From Cobetia crustatorum (GTDB taxonomy: Bacteria > Pseudomonadota > Gammaproteobacteria > Pseudomonadales > Halomonadaceae): a DNA stretch of 64,000 nt. Below are positions 8,914-18,553 of the stretch, piece by piece. The stretch is taken from the NCBI RefSeq assembly GCF_000591415.1, contig NZ_JEMF01000050.1, positions 1 to 64,000 on the forward strand. Direction: 5' to 3'. Both the position numbers and the translations under genes were made by a program. Under the pieces are notes generated by a model. The model made no database searches. It was not told the origin of the DNA and was given only the letters and a program-made list of their open reading frames with translations. The first letter of the stretch is position 1; every line of letters begins with the position of its first letter.

Positions 8914-10053
8914 TCAGTCGCGCTGATCGATGGGCTGCCAATCACAATGCTCGGGGCCGGTATAATCGGCACTAGGGCGAATGATGCGATTGTTGGCACG
9001 CTGCTCGAAGACATGCGCCGCCCACCCTGTCAGGCGCGAGCAGACGAAGATCGGCGTGAACAACTTGGTGGGAATGCCCATGAAGTGATAGGCGCTGGCG
9101 TGGAAGAAATCGGCGTTGCAGAACAGTTTCTTCTCGCGCCACATCACGGACTCGACGCGCTCGGAGACGGCGTAGAGCTGCGTATCTCCTACATCGTCCG
9201 CCAGCTTGCGTGACCACTCCTTGATGATGGCATTGCGCGGATCACGTTCACGATAGATGGCATGGCCAAAGCCCATGATCTTCTCGCGGCGCTCCAGCAT
9301 GCCAAGAATCTCGCGCTCGGCCTCTTCCGGTGACCGCCAGGATTCAATCATCGCCATCGCTGCTTCGTTGGCACCGCCATGCAGCGGCCCACGCAACGAG
9401 CCGATCGCGGCTGTGACACAGGAATGCAGATCGGAAAGCGTCGAGGCGCAGACACGAGCGGTGAAAGTCGAGGCATTGAATTCATGCTCTGCGTAGAGAA
9501 TCAGCGAGGTATTCATCACTGCGGCATGCAGCTCACTCGGCGCTTCCCCATGTAGTAGATGCAGGAAGTGCGCGCCGATGGAGTCATCATCAGTCTCGGT
9601 CTCAATGCGCACGCCATCGTGACTGAAGCGATACCAGTAATTGATGATCGACGGGAACACCGCCAACATCCGGTCCGCTTGATCCGCCTGCTCATCGAAG
9701 CTGGCCTCTGTTTCCAGGTTGCCGAGCATCGAACATCCGGTGCGCATCACATCCATCGGATGAGCGCTGGCCGGAATCTGCTCAAGCACCGCCTTCAGAG
9801 CATCCGGCAGGCCACGCAGACTCTTGAGACGCGCGATATAGGCAGCGAGCTCCTCACGATTGGGCAGCTTGCCCTTGAGCAGCAGATAGGCAACTTCTTC
9901 GAAGGCGGCGTTGTCCGCGAGGTCTTCCAGATCATAACCGCGATAACGCAGGCCAGATCCTGTCTGGCCCACGGTGCACAGAGCTGTCTCGCCGGCACTC
10001 TGGCCGCGCAGGCCAGCAGCAGCGGCGGAAGGCGTAGAGGTGTGATCAGACAT
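8914..10053 (-). CDS. prpC: 2-methylcitrate synthase PrpC
   Basis: A 379-residue type I citrate synthase-fold protein condensing propionyl-CoA and oxaloacetate. Catalytic regions visible: LHGGANEAAM and GFGHAIYRERDPRN (histidines), and the aspartate in FCNADFFHASAYHFMG. The short length and position between prpB and acnD identify it as PrpC rather than the TCA-cycle GltA. The start has AAGGAG eight bases upstream. Confidence 0.93.
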   Translation of the reverse strand: MSDHTSTPSAAAAGLRGQSAGETALCTVGQTGSGLRYRGYDLEDLADNAAFEEVAYLLLKGKLPNREELAAYIARLKSLRGLPDALKAVLEQIPASAHPMDVMRTGCSMLGNLETEASFDEQADQADRMLAVFPSIINYWYRFSHDGVRIETETDDDSIGAHFLHLLHGEAPSELHAAVMNTSLILYAEHEFNASTFTARVCASTLSDLHSCVTAAIGSLRGPLHGGANEAAMAMIESWRSPEEAEREILGMLERREKIMGFGHAIYRERDPRNAIIKEWSRKLADDVGDTQLYAVSERVESVMWREKKLFCNADFFHASAYHFMGIPTKLFTPIFVCSRLTGWAAHVFEQRANNRIIRPSADYTGPEHCDWQPIDQRD

Positions 10054-10187
10054 GGCGTGATCTCCTTGGCAGTGACGTCATTGAGTTGTTCTTTTTCTTG
10101 TAGGGCATAAAGCGTTGCCCCCTGAGAGCAACATCAGGTAGCTCTGAGGGTAAGTAGCGTGGTGCAGCCGCGTGGAGCGAACGGTAA

Positions 10188-11099
10188 CTAGTCCTTGCGA
10201 CTCTCGGCATCGAAGAGCGAATCCAATTTCTGCTCGAAGGTGTGGTAATCGAGAAAGTCATAAAGCTCCATGCGCGTCTGCATGGTCTCGACCACATCCT
10301 GCTGATCGCCCTTGTCGTGAATGTTCTGATATACCTTGAGCGCAGCGGCATTCATGGCACGGAAGGCAGACAGCGGATAAAGCACCATCCGGCAGCCGAC
10401 ATCGCCCAGCTCACGCTGATTGAATAGCGGTGTCGCACCGAATTCGGTGATGTTGGCCAGAATCGGCGCATCAACACCGTCACAGAAGGCGCGGTAATCC
10501 TCCAAGGTATGTACCGCCTCGGCGAAAATGGCGTCTGCCCCCGCTTCGACACAGGCATTGGCGCGTGCAACCGCAGCCTCAAGCCCTTCCTTCTGGAAGG
10601 CATCGGTACGCGCGATCAGATAGAAGTCGTCATCACGACGGGCATCGGCGGCAGCCTTGATGCGATCGACCATCTCCTGGCAGGAGACGATGGCCTTGTT
10701 GGGACGATGACCACAGCGCTTCTGAGCGACCTGGTCTTCCAGGTGTACTGCCGCGACACCCGCACGCTCCATCTCCTGGACCGTGCGGGCGATGTTGAAA
10801 GCGCCGCCCCATCCAGTATCGATATCGACCAGCAGCGGCAGCTCGCTGGCCGCAGTGATACGGCGCGCATCCTCCAGCACGTCATTCATGCTGGTCATGC
10901 CAAGATCCGGCAGACCATAGGAGGCATTGGCCACGCCACCACCAGACAAATAGATCGCCTTGTGGCCAACGCGCTCCGCCATGATCGCGGTATAAGCATT
11001 GATAGTGCCAACGATAGGCAGCGGACGATTAGCCTCAAGCGCGGCGCGAAAACGTGCGCCGGGGCTCTGCAAGGCGGTGGAACTCAGGTGGCGTGACAT
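10188..11099 (-). CDS. prpB: 2-methylisocitrate lyase PrpB
   Basis: A 303-residue isocitrate lyase/PEP mutase superfamily enzyme splitting 2-methylisocitrate into pyruvate and succinate. The catalytic KRCGH motif is at 127-131, and the metal and substrate region [16 protein letters not shown] is at 91-106. GGGAG lies five bases before the ATG. It is the first enzyme gene after the regulator, separated by 65 bases with no terminator, so it is probably co-transcribed with it. Confidence 0.94.
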   Translation of the reverse strand: MSRHLSSTALQSPGARFRAALEANRPLPIVGTINAYTAIMAERVGHKAIYLSGGGVANASYGLPDLGMTSMNDVLEDARRITAASELPLLVDIDTGWGGAFNIARTVQEMERAGVAAVHLEDQVAQKRCGHRPNKAIVSCQEMVDRIKAAADARRDDDFYLIARTDAFQKEGLEAAVARANACVEAGADAIFAEAVHTLEDYRAFCDGVDAPILANITEFGATPLFNQRELGDVGCRMVLYPLSAFRAMNAAALKVYQNIHDKGDQQDVVETMQTRMELYDFLDYHTFEQKLDSLFDAESRKD

Positions 11100-11164
11100 G
11101 ACATCTCCCGGGCTAGGCCCATGTAAGTAGTGAAAGTGTTGGAATTATTAGCGCTAGAACCGGA

Positions 11165-11959
11165 CTACTCTTCGCCCTGCTCTTCCTTGAGCGTGGCTGC
11201 ATAACGCCGCGCCACGTTCTCGCGTGAAGCGCTGACATGGCGACGCATCAGCAGCTCCGCCAGTTCTTCATCGCCTGACTCGATGGCATCGACGATCCGA
11301 TGGTGTTCGACGAATGCCTTGTGAGGACGTGAGCCACTGGCACTGAACTGGGTGCGATACATGCGCACCAGGTAGTAGAGGTCATCGCACAGAATCGTCA
11401 TCAGCATGTGGTTATGGCTGCCGAGCACGATCTGATAGTGAAAATCGAGGTCCCCTTCCTTCTGGAAGTAGGCGGTGCCGGTCTTCAGGTCCGACTGCTG
11501 TTCGTGACTTTTGAGCACACTACGCAGGCGAGCAACTTCCTCCGTGGTCATATGCTTCGCAGCCAGTCGTGCGGCCATGCTTTCCAGCGCCTCGCGTACA
11601 TCGAAGAGCTCCAACAGCTCGGTCATCGATAGCTTGACCACCCGCGCACCGACGTGCGGCACACGCTCAATCAGCCGATGCACTTCCAGGCGGCGCATGG
11701 CTTCACGCAAGGGGCCACGCGAGATGCCATAGGCCTGCGCCAGCCCCGGCTCAGTGATCTTGCTGCCCGGTGCCAGCTCGCCTCGCACGATAGCGTCTTG
11801 CAGCTGATGAAAGACTCGCTCGGCTAGCGTGCGTACTTCCGGGGTCACTGCTGCCGGCAAGGGGGCTCCGCTGGCAGCGGCGCTACCGGCCAGTTCGGCA
11901 GTGGCGCCACGCGCCAGGCTTCGGGCTGCAGTGGCGTTGTGAAAAGCATCGGTGGTCAT
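11165..11959 (-). CDS. prpR: GntR-family (FCD) regulator of the prp operon
   Basis: A 264-residue transcription factor with a winged helix (about residues 43-110; ISRGPLREAMRRLE is the recognition region) and an FCD ligand-binding domain with acidic and histidine metal-ligand candidates (DLDFHYQIV, EHHRIVDAI, RRHVSASRENV). A 40-residue Ala-rich leader precedes the HTH. It heads the prp transcription unit, and a perfect palindrome ATTGTCGACAAT lies 72 bases upstream. Control of the operon by a propionate-derived metabolite is inferred from position and family. The symbol follows usage for GntR-type prp regulators, not the unrelated sigma-54 PrpR of enterics. Confidence 0.85.
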   Translation of the reverse strand: MTTDAFHNATAARSLARGATAELAGSAAASGAPLPAAVTPEVRTLAERVFHQLQDAIVRGELAPGSKITEPGLAQAYGISRGPLREAMRRLEVHRLIERVPHVGARVVKLSMTELLELFDVREALESMAARLAAKHMTTEEVARLRSVLKSHEQQSDLKTGTAYFQKEGDLDFHYQIVLGSHNHMLMTILCDDLYYLVRMYRTQFSASGSRPHKAFVEHHRIVDAIESGDEELAELLMRRHVSASRENVARRYAATLKEEQGEE

Positions 11960-12030
11960 GGCAGTCAGGCAATCCGGCTAAGCAAGGGACAGGAATTAGC
12001 ACAAGGATGTGTGAATCGTGACGACACACC

Positions 12031-12042
12031 ATTGTCGACAAT
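12031..12042. promoter_or_regulatory. candidate GntR-type (PrpR) operator 1
   Basis: The 12-base perfect palindrome ATTGTCGACAAT lies upstream of the prp regulator and operon. The surrounding TTGTCGACAATCATTCA recurs with a single difference at 12312-12328. Its form fits operators of FCD-type GntR regulators. Confidence 0.7.
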
Positions 12043-12242
12043 CATTCAATGACTGCCAGACTAGCCAGCCAGCTGAGATGGGTCAAGATACAATCCACCT
12101 TCACGTCTACACCTTTGGCGGTAGACGTGGATAACCACGTTCAATAAAACCTGATAAAACAACCCTCATACGCCTAACAGTGCAAAGACTTCATTCTTTC
12201 ACCCTTTCCAGAAGCAGCGATATACCGTGAAATTACAGGCGA

Positions 12243-12280
12243 GAAAAAGCCCTGTCAGTGGACACTGACAGGGCTTTTTC
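12243..12280 (-). terminator. bidirectional hairpin terminator
   Basis: GAAAAAGCCCTGTCAGTG (12243-12260) is perfectly complementary to 12263-12280, giving a long G+C stem with A and T tails on both sides. It would end transcripts of the alpha/beta hydrolase gene, whose stop is 80 bases away. Confidence 0.85.
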
Positions 12281-12311
12281 AATAACGGTCTATGATGAGA
12301 TATTCGATGAC

Positions 12312-12321
12312 TTGTCGACAA
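12312..12321. promoter_or_regulatory. candidate GntR-type (PrpR) operator 2
   Basis: TTGTCGACAA palindrome followed by TCGTTCA, a near copy of operator 1 located 281 bases away. It sits between the stop codon of the alpha/beta hydrolase gene and that gene's terminator, so it would most plausibly act with operator 1, for example by looping. Confidence 0.55.
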
Positions 12322-12359
12322 TCGTTCAGCACTGACTCACACAACCTCGCTGACAGCCT

Positions 12360-13232
12360 TCATTCAAAGCTAAGCTCAGCGCCGATGCGCCGCGGCTTCT
12401 GGAAAGGCAGAGAGTGATCAGTGCCAGGAATTTCCAGTGACTGCCAACCTGCATGACGTTCTGCCAACAGGCCGTGATACTCACGCAGGGTCTCGGGACT
12501 CTTGCCACCCACCATGCTGCGCACCTCGCCTCCTGCCGCCATGACATCTGCCAACAGGACATCGCGATCGATCTCGTGCACGGCATGGGTGACGCAATCC
12601 AGCGCATTGGCAAAGCCGAGGTGACGGTGCGCCAGCCGTGTCACCATCATGCGTTCAGCACGCGGATTGCGTGTGCGATGCGGTGAGATCAGGTCGAGGA
12701 ACGCGATGATACCCGCCTCGGGGCTAGCGGCTTCACGCATGGCATGCGCGGCCTCGGCATAACCTTCACGTACCTTGAGCATGGTGGAGTGGCATTCGCG
12801 TTCCAGCAGCGCAGGTTCCAGCAGACTGATATCGCCGATGCGCACGTCCGGGCGTTCATGACGCAGACGCTGGGCAAGGCGCATCGCCACCAGTCCACCG
12901 AAGCTATAACCGATCAGATCGAAGTGCGTGATGCGCTGTGTCTCAATCAGTGCCATCACGTCCTCGACCACCTGTTCGAGCGTGAAGGAAGGCTCTCCCC
13001 CTTCGAGCGCAACGGTCTGTCCCATGCCACGCAGATCAGGAATGATCAGCTCATCATGGGCAGTGAGATGTCCGATCAGCGGCGCCCAGGTCAGAGTGCC
13101 CGCTACGCCAGCGCCGTGCAGCATCAACAGCCGCCGCCCGCTCTGACTATCGCGACGTGTCAGACGCTGCCAGAAGATTTGCTGATCGGGGCGCGCGAGC
13201 AAATGTTGGTCATGTGAAAAATCAGGATGCAT
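12360..13232 (-). CDS. alpha/beta hydrolase
   Basis: A 290-residue alpha/beta-hydrolase fold protein. The oxyanion-hole sequence MLHGAG is near residue 38, the nucleophile elbow GYSFGG near 108, and the catalytic histidine is probably in GTDHSLPF close to the C-terminus. No signal peptide is seen. GGAG lies seven bases before the ATG. The substrate cannot be read from the sequence. It is divergent from pabB and ends at its own terminator. Confidence 0.8.
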   Translation of the reverse strand: MHPDFSHDQHLLARPDQQIFWQRLTRRDSQSGRRLLMLHGAGVAGTLTWAPLIGHLTAHDELIIPDLRGMGQTVALEGGEPSFTLEQVVEDVMALIETQRITHFDLIGYSFGGLVAMRLAQRLRHERPDVRIGDISLLEPALLERECHSTMLKVREGYAEAAHAMREAASPEAGIIAFLDLISPHRTRNPRAERMMVTRLAHRHLGFANALDCVTHAVHEIDRDVLLADVMAAGGEVRSMVGGKSPETLREYHGLLAERHAGWQSLEIPGTDHSLPFQKPRRIGAELSFE

Positions 13233-13357
13233 GCGATGACTCCAGCAATGCGGCGGACACGTTGAAGGGCAACGTGGCTCGGGAAACGGGCACCTTAATC
13301 AGCTGTCGCGCCCACGACAAGTCCGATGACTCCATACGAGCGAATCACACGCATGGG

Positions 13358-13386
13358 CGGACAAATGACGCCGGGATGCCTAGAAT
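13358..13386 (+). promoter_or_regulatory. candidate pabB promoter flanked by an inverted repeat
   Basis: -10 TAGAAT (13381-13386) lies 17 bases after CGGACA (13358-13363). Eight-base arms GGCGGACA (13356-13363) and TGTCCGCC (13391-13398) flank the promoter, one overlapping the -35 box and the other the expected start point. The pabB ATG is at 13412. Confidence 0.4.
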
Positions 13387-13411
13387 GCCCTGTCCGCCAA
13401 CGGAAGCTGTC

Positions 13412-14862
13412 ATGACCATCACGCTCGAAATCGTCGCCCTGCCTTATTCCATCGTCCCGGAGGATGAGGCCTCTACCCTTTCACGCTTTGCGCGCCTACG
13501 CGCGCGGCCAGAAGCTGTGCTGCTTGATAGTGGCCAGCCTTCCAGTGCCGGAGGGCGTTTCGACATCATCAGTACTGACCCGATCGCCCTGCTGGAACAG
13601 GCCGAGCACGGCAGCAAGCTCAGTGGACCGCTACGCGCCTCGCTGAGCGATCTGGACAGGTTCAGTGCAGCGCTTGATCGTCTCGAGACCCTGCCGGTAA
13701 TTGATGCCCAGCGCCAGCTGCTGTCGCTGTTGCCCCACTCGCTTTCCGGCGAGCAACTTGCGGCGCATGATCTCGCCTCGAGTGATCTGCCGTTCATCGC
13801 GGGCCTACTCGGTTATTGGAGCTACGATTTCGGGCGTGCATTGGAGCAGCTGCCGGTGGCGGCACAGGACGACATCCCACTACCCTGGGCCCGACTCGGG
13901 CTGTATGACTGGGCACTGATCTGTGACCACAAGCGCCAGCAAAGCTGGCTGATTGCCACGCCACAGCGACGCAAGCAGGTGCTTGAATGGCTTGAGCATC
14001 CAGCGCCGAGCACAGAAGTCTTCGTGCTCGACACCCCCTTTACGCCGCGACTTGATCGCGAGGGCTATGGCGAACGCTTCCGTCAGGTCATGGACTATCT
14101 TCACGCGGGTGATTGCTACCAGATCAATCTGACGCAGCGTTTCACGGCGGCCTGTCACGGTGACAGCTGGGAGCTTACTGCAAGCTGCGCCGCGCGACGC
14201 CGACGCCCTATGCCGGCTACCTGAGCTGGAAGGATACCCTAGGCGAGGAAATGGCCATCGTCTCCGTCTCGCCGGAACGCTTCGTTGAGGTAAATCATCG
14301 CGCCGTCGAGACCAAGCCCATCAAGGGCACGCGGCCGCGCGGCATGACGCCGGAAGAAGATGCGCACTTGGCGGCTGAACTGATGGCTAGCCCCAAGGAC
14401 CGTGCTGAAAACGTGATGATCGTCGATCTGCTACGCAATGACCTCGGGCGTGTCTCCGCTCCCGGCAGTGTCAAGGTCCCCTCACTGTGTGCACTGGAAA
14501 GCTACGCCAACGTGCATCACTCGGTGAGCACCGTCACCAGCGAGCTGGCCGAAGGCTACGATGCTCTGGATCTGCTCGGTGCCGCCTTCCCCGGTGGCTC
14601 CATCACCGGTGCTCCCAAGGTACGCGCGATGCAGATCATCGAAGAACTGGAGCCAGTACGCCGTAGCGGCTACTGCGGTAGCCTCGGCTATCTGGATATC
14701 CGCGGCCATATGGATACCTCCATCGCGATCCGCACCGCCGTGATCGCCGAGGGCCACGTACACCTGTGGGGCGGCGGCGGCCTGGTCGCGGATTCCGAGG
14801 AAGAAGCCGAATATCGCGAGAGCCTGGCCAAGATCCAACGCCTGATGGATGTACTGGCATGA
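13412..14862 (+). pseudogene. pabB: aminodeoxychorismate synthase component I, frameshifted
   Basis: Chorismate-binding enzyme of the PabB/TrpE family, making 4-amino-4-deoxychorismate for folate. The N-terminal part reads from the ATG at 13412 (GGAAG five bases upstream) to about codon 255. The frame then breaks at the TT of 14175-14176, where one T is missing relative to the expected ...SWELYCKLRR. The second frame continues without a stop through ETKPIKGTRPRG, DLLRNDLGRV, FPGGSITGAPKVRAM and the terminal GGGLVADSEEEAEYRES, all conserved family motifs. Restoring one base gives 483 residues, a normal length. This is either a sequencing indel or a very recent mutation. Confidence 0.88.
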
Positions 14863-15088
14863 TACCCACCAGTATCGGGAAGTTGTTATAAGGCTTATCC
14901 TCGGCCATAACTCAATGGCATATAACGATCGAACCAATTCGTATTGGGGAAGTGGTGCCTGCCTTTGATAGGGTAGGCGCATTCCCGCACGTCTCCTTGA
15001 GCGATATTCGCCTGCTGATGGTCGTCATGCACGCTGATCAGCCCTGCGCCCCGCTCCTTCGGACGTGCCTTCGTTCTGGAGCCTCATC

Positions 15089-15715
15089 ATGTCCGATACT
15101 TTCGATCTCTCCCGTATCAATGCCGAGTTTGGCAATGACCCCGAAGCCCTAGCACGCTGGGCACTGTCATTGGACAAGCGCGCCATCTGCACCACCAACT
15201 TCCGTCCATTCGAAGCGGTGATCCTGCACATGGTCACGCGCTTTCGTCCCGACATTCCCATCGTGTGGATGGACAACGGCTACAACACCGATGCCACCTA
15301 TCGTTTCGCCGATGAGGTGACGCGCAAGCTGAACTTGAACCGCATCATCTATCTGCCGCAGCGCACTCGCGCTCACCGTGAAGCCGTCGATGGCCTCACG
15401 CCGCATATCGATGATCCACGTCACGAAGCCTTCACTCGTGAAGTGAAGCTCGAGCCCTTCGAACGTGCCCTGCGCGAACTGAATCCCGAGATGTGGTTCA
15501 CCGCCGTCCGTGCCAGCGATACTGCCTTCCGTGCTGGAATGCAGCCGGCCTCATTGAATGGCGATGGCCTGATCAAGGTCGCGCCAGTGCTCAACTGGTC
15601 TTCCAAGCAGATGCATGAGTATCTGGTCGCCCACGACCTGCCCAACGAGTTCGACTACGTTGATCCGACCAAGGCGGAAGATAACCGCGAATGTGGCCTG
15701 CACCTGGCACACTGA
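15089..15715 (+). CDS. cysH: phosphoadenylyl-sulfate reductase CysH
   Basis: A 208-residue PAPS-reductase family enzyme that reduces activated sulfate to sulfite using thioredoxin. The conserved C-terminal catalytic motif ECGLH is present, ending ECGLHLAH. The paired cysteines of the iron-sulfur APS reductases (CC and CxxC) are absent, which places it in the E. coli-type PAPS group. The P-loop region reads TTNFR instead of the usual SSSFG. I start at 15089, with GGAG seven bases upstream; an in-frame GTG at 15065 is possible. 14863-15088 upstream holds no gene and presumably contains the promoter. cysB follows convergently. Confidence 0.88.
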   Translation: MSDTFDLSRINAEFGNDPEALARWALSLDKRAICTTNFRPFEAVILHMVTRFRPDIPIVWMDNGYNTDATYRFADEVTRKLNLNRIIYLPQRTRAHREAVDGLTPHIDDPRHEAFTREVKLEPFERALRELNPEMWFTAVRASDTAFRAGMQPASLNGDGLIKVAPVLNWSSKQMHEYLVAHDLPNEFDYVDPTKAEDNRECGLHLAH

Positions 15716-15755
15716 TAGCGCTCATCAAACCCAGCTTGCGGCCTTCGTTGGAAAC

Positions 15756-15788
15756 AAAAAGCCCGCCTCTTTCAGAGGCGGGCTTTTT
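15756..15788. terminator. bidirectional terminator between cysH and cysB
   Basis: AAAAAGCCCGCCTCT (15756-15770) pairs perfectly with AGAGGCGGGCTTTTT (15774-15788) around a three-base loop. It has tails both ways and serves convergent cysH (+) and cysB (-). Confidence 0.88.
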
Positions 15789-15854
15789 CATGTGCGACTC
15801 ACTCAGCAGGGATTTCACTTTCCATGCAGGCATGTTGATCCTCGGTCACGAGAA

Positions 15855-16841
<987 letters not shown>

Positions 16842-16930
16842 TCACTCTCCTGAGAAGCCCCGTCGACGCAAGGCAGCGTGACAGTGGCCCAGACATGGCC
16901 GGCCACCTTGCTAAGATGATCGGGCGATAA

Positions 16931-16959
16931 AATCATGAATAATGATTCCTTTCGGGAAT
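16931..16959. promoter_or_regulatory. overlapping inverted repeats, candidate LysR/CysB site
   Basis: AATCAT-N5-ATGATT (16931-16947) overlaps ATTCC-N5-GGAAT (16945-16959). The second contains the T-N11-A geometry of LysR operators. Both lie in the divergent gap between cysB (start 16835) and the TauE-family gene (start 17012). The regulator assignment is an inference. Confidence 0.45.
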
Positions 16960-17011
16960 ATACGCTCAAGAGTAGATTGGCGACAGTAACCTGACAAGGG
17001 GGTAGGTAGGG

Positions 17012-17788
17012 ATGGAAGTCACACAACTGCTGCTATACGTGCTAGCAGGCGCCGGAGTAGGGTTCGCGGTCGGTGTCACTGGCGTTGGCGGCGGCTCGCT
17101 GATGACGCCTCTGCTACTGATGTTCGGCTTCCCGCCGCATGTCGCCGTCGGTACTGATTTGCTGTACGCCGCCATCACCAAGGCCGGTGGTGCCTGGGCA
17201 CATCATCGCCAGGGCCACGTGGATTGGACCATCGCGCGGCGTCTGGCGATCGGCTCACTGCCGGCGGCGCTGTTGACCATCGCTGTGCTGCATACTTTCT
17301 TCACGGACCCGACCGCCTACGCCGGACTGATCAAAGGCATGTTGGGTGTGATGCTGATCTTGACGGCGACTGTCTTGCTGTTCAAGAAGCGACTGCTGGG
17401 TTTGATCAGCCCGGAAAGCTTCATCGTGCGTCATGCCGCGCCGCTGACCGTACTCTCCGGCATCGTGCTCGGCGTTTGCGTCACACTGTCGTCCGTCGGC
17501 GCAGGCGCCTTTGGTGCGGCCGTGTTGATCATGCTGTTCCCGCTGCTGACCACCGCCCGTATCGTCGGCACCGATATCGCGCATGCCGTGCCGTTGACGC
17601 TGGTCGCGGGTCTCGGGCACCTGTGGCTGGGCAATGTCGACTTCATATTGCTCGGCGCGTTGCTGATAGGCTCACTGCCGGCCATCAGCCTCGGTGCACG
17701 TTTGACACGTCATATGCCGGGCGGGCTGCTGCAAGGGCTGCTGACCACCCTGCTGCTGGTATTGGGGATTCGTTATGCCTTCTTCTGA
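17012..17788 (+). CDS. TauE/SafE family sulfite exporter-like permease
   Basis: A 258-residue polytopic membrane protein with the family N-terminus (GAGVGFAVGVTGVGGGSLMTPLLL, residues about 9-32) and roughly eight hydrophobic segments. The repeat half near residue 150 (GVCVTLSSVGAGAFGAAV) also fits. TauE/SafE proteins are associated with export of sulfite or other organosulfur anions. Location beside cysB supports a sulfur role but transport has to be inferred. A purine-rich AAGGGGG/GGTAGG site precedes the ATG. Confidence 0.85.
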   Translation: MEVTQLLLYVLAGAGVGFAVGVTGVGGGSLMTPLLLMFGFPPHVAVGTDLLYAAITKAGGAWAHHRQGHVDWTIARRLAIGSLPAALLTIAVLHTFFTDPTAYAGLIKGMLGVMLILTATVLLFKKRLLGLISPESFIVRHAAPLTVLSGIVLGVCVTLSSVGAGAFGAAVLIMLFPLLTTARIVGTDIAHAVPLTLVAGLGHLWLGNVDFILLGALLIGSLPAISLGARLTRHMPGGLLQGLLTTLLLVLGIRYAFF

Positions 17789-17826
17789 TCGCCCTGAGAT
17801 GTTGCTCACTTAAGCGTTTGAGCGTG

Positions 17827-17863
17827 ACGGCGCTGGCCTTTTATCACTGGCCAGCGCCGTTTT
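17827..17863 (+). terminator. terminator after the TauE-family gene
   Basis: ACGGCGCTGGCC (17827-17838) pairs with GGCCAGCGCCGT (17849-17860) and is followed by TTTTC. Confidence 0.8.
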
Positions 17864-18049
17864 CGTTAGGTGGGATATTCCCTCAAACCAAGAAAACAGC
17901 TATAAAAACACATACGACCATAACCCTCTGCTATTGAGCCGATGGACAATGCCCATTTGTCAGTGATGGAAAGTGGCGCTACCATCGGGCACAGCCTGCA
18001 TGTCCCGGCCTTGCCGCAGACAGCGAAACGAATCCCCTGGAGAAACAAG

Positions 18050-18373
18050 ATGTCCAATCACGTCGATGTCACCGGCGCTAACTTCGAACAGGAAGTTCTT
18101 AACGCTGAAGCCCCGGTACTGCTGAAGTTCTGGGCACCGTGGTGTGGCCCGTGCAAGATGATGGCCCCGGTTGTCGAAGAAGTGGCCAACGAGCGAGGCG
18201 AAGGCCTGAAGATCGTCAACGTCAATGTCGATGACGCACCGGAAATTGCTGCCGAGCAAGGCGTGCGCGGCGTTCCGACCGTCATTCTCTTCAAGTCTGG
18301 CGCCAAGGTAGCATCACTGGTCGGCGCGCAGTCCAAGGGTCAGCTGAGCCAGTTCATCGAGCAGAACCTCTGA
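18050..18373 (+). CDS. trxA: thioredoxin
   Basis: A 107-residue classical thioredoxin with active site WCGPC at residues 31-35 and the cis-proline region GVRGVPTVILF. I chose the ATG at 18050 because GGAGA is six bases upstream and the protein then matches TrxA length; longer in-frame starts would add a 36-residue unrelated leader. Unlike many gammaproteobacterial trxA genes it is not followed by rho but by its own terminator. Thioredoxin donates electrons to PAPS reductase, so proximity to cysH is functionally sensible. Confidence 0.92.
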   Translation: MSNHVDVTGANFEQEVLNAEAPVLLKFWAPWCGPCKMMAPVVEEVANERGEGLKIVNVNVDDAPEIAAEQGVRGVPTVILFKSGAKVASLVGAQSKGQLSQFIEQNL

Positions 18374-18465
18374 TCAAATCTACTTGAATGCTTGAGGCTC
18401 GATCGAGCGATCAGGCTCAATAGATTGCGTGATGCAGGGCGTATTGACACACATGCTCCATCACG

Positions 18466-18502
18466 AAAAACCCCTGTCACGTACCACGTGACAGGGGTTT
18501 TT
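18466..18502. terminator. bidirectional terminator after trxA
   Basis: AAAAACCCCTGTCACGT (18466-18482) pairs perfectly with ACGTGACAGGGGTTTTT (18486-18502) around a three-base loop. It also serves the convergent AI-2E-type permease gene. Confidence 0.9.
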
Positions 18503-18553
18503 GCATGGCCGGCCGTAAACTGTCGACCCAAGCCTTCACTTCACTGCCTCATA

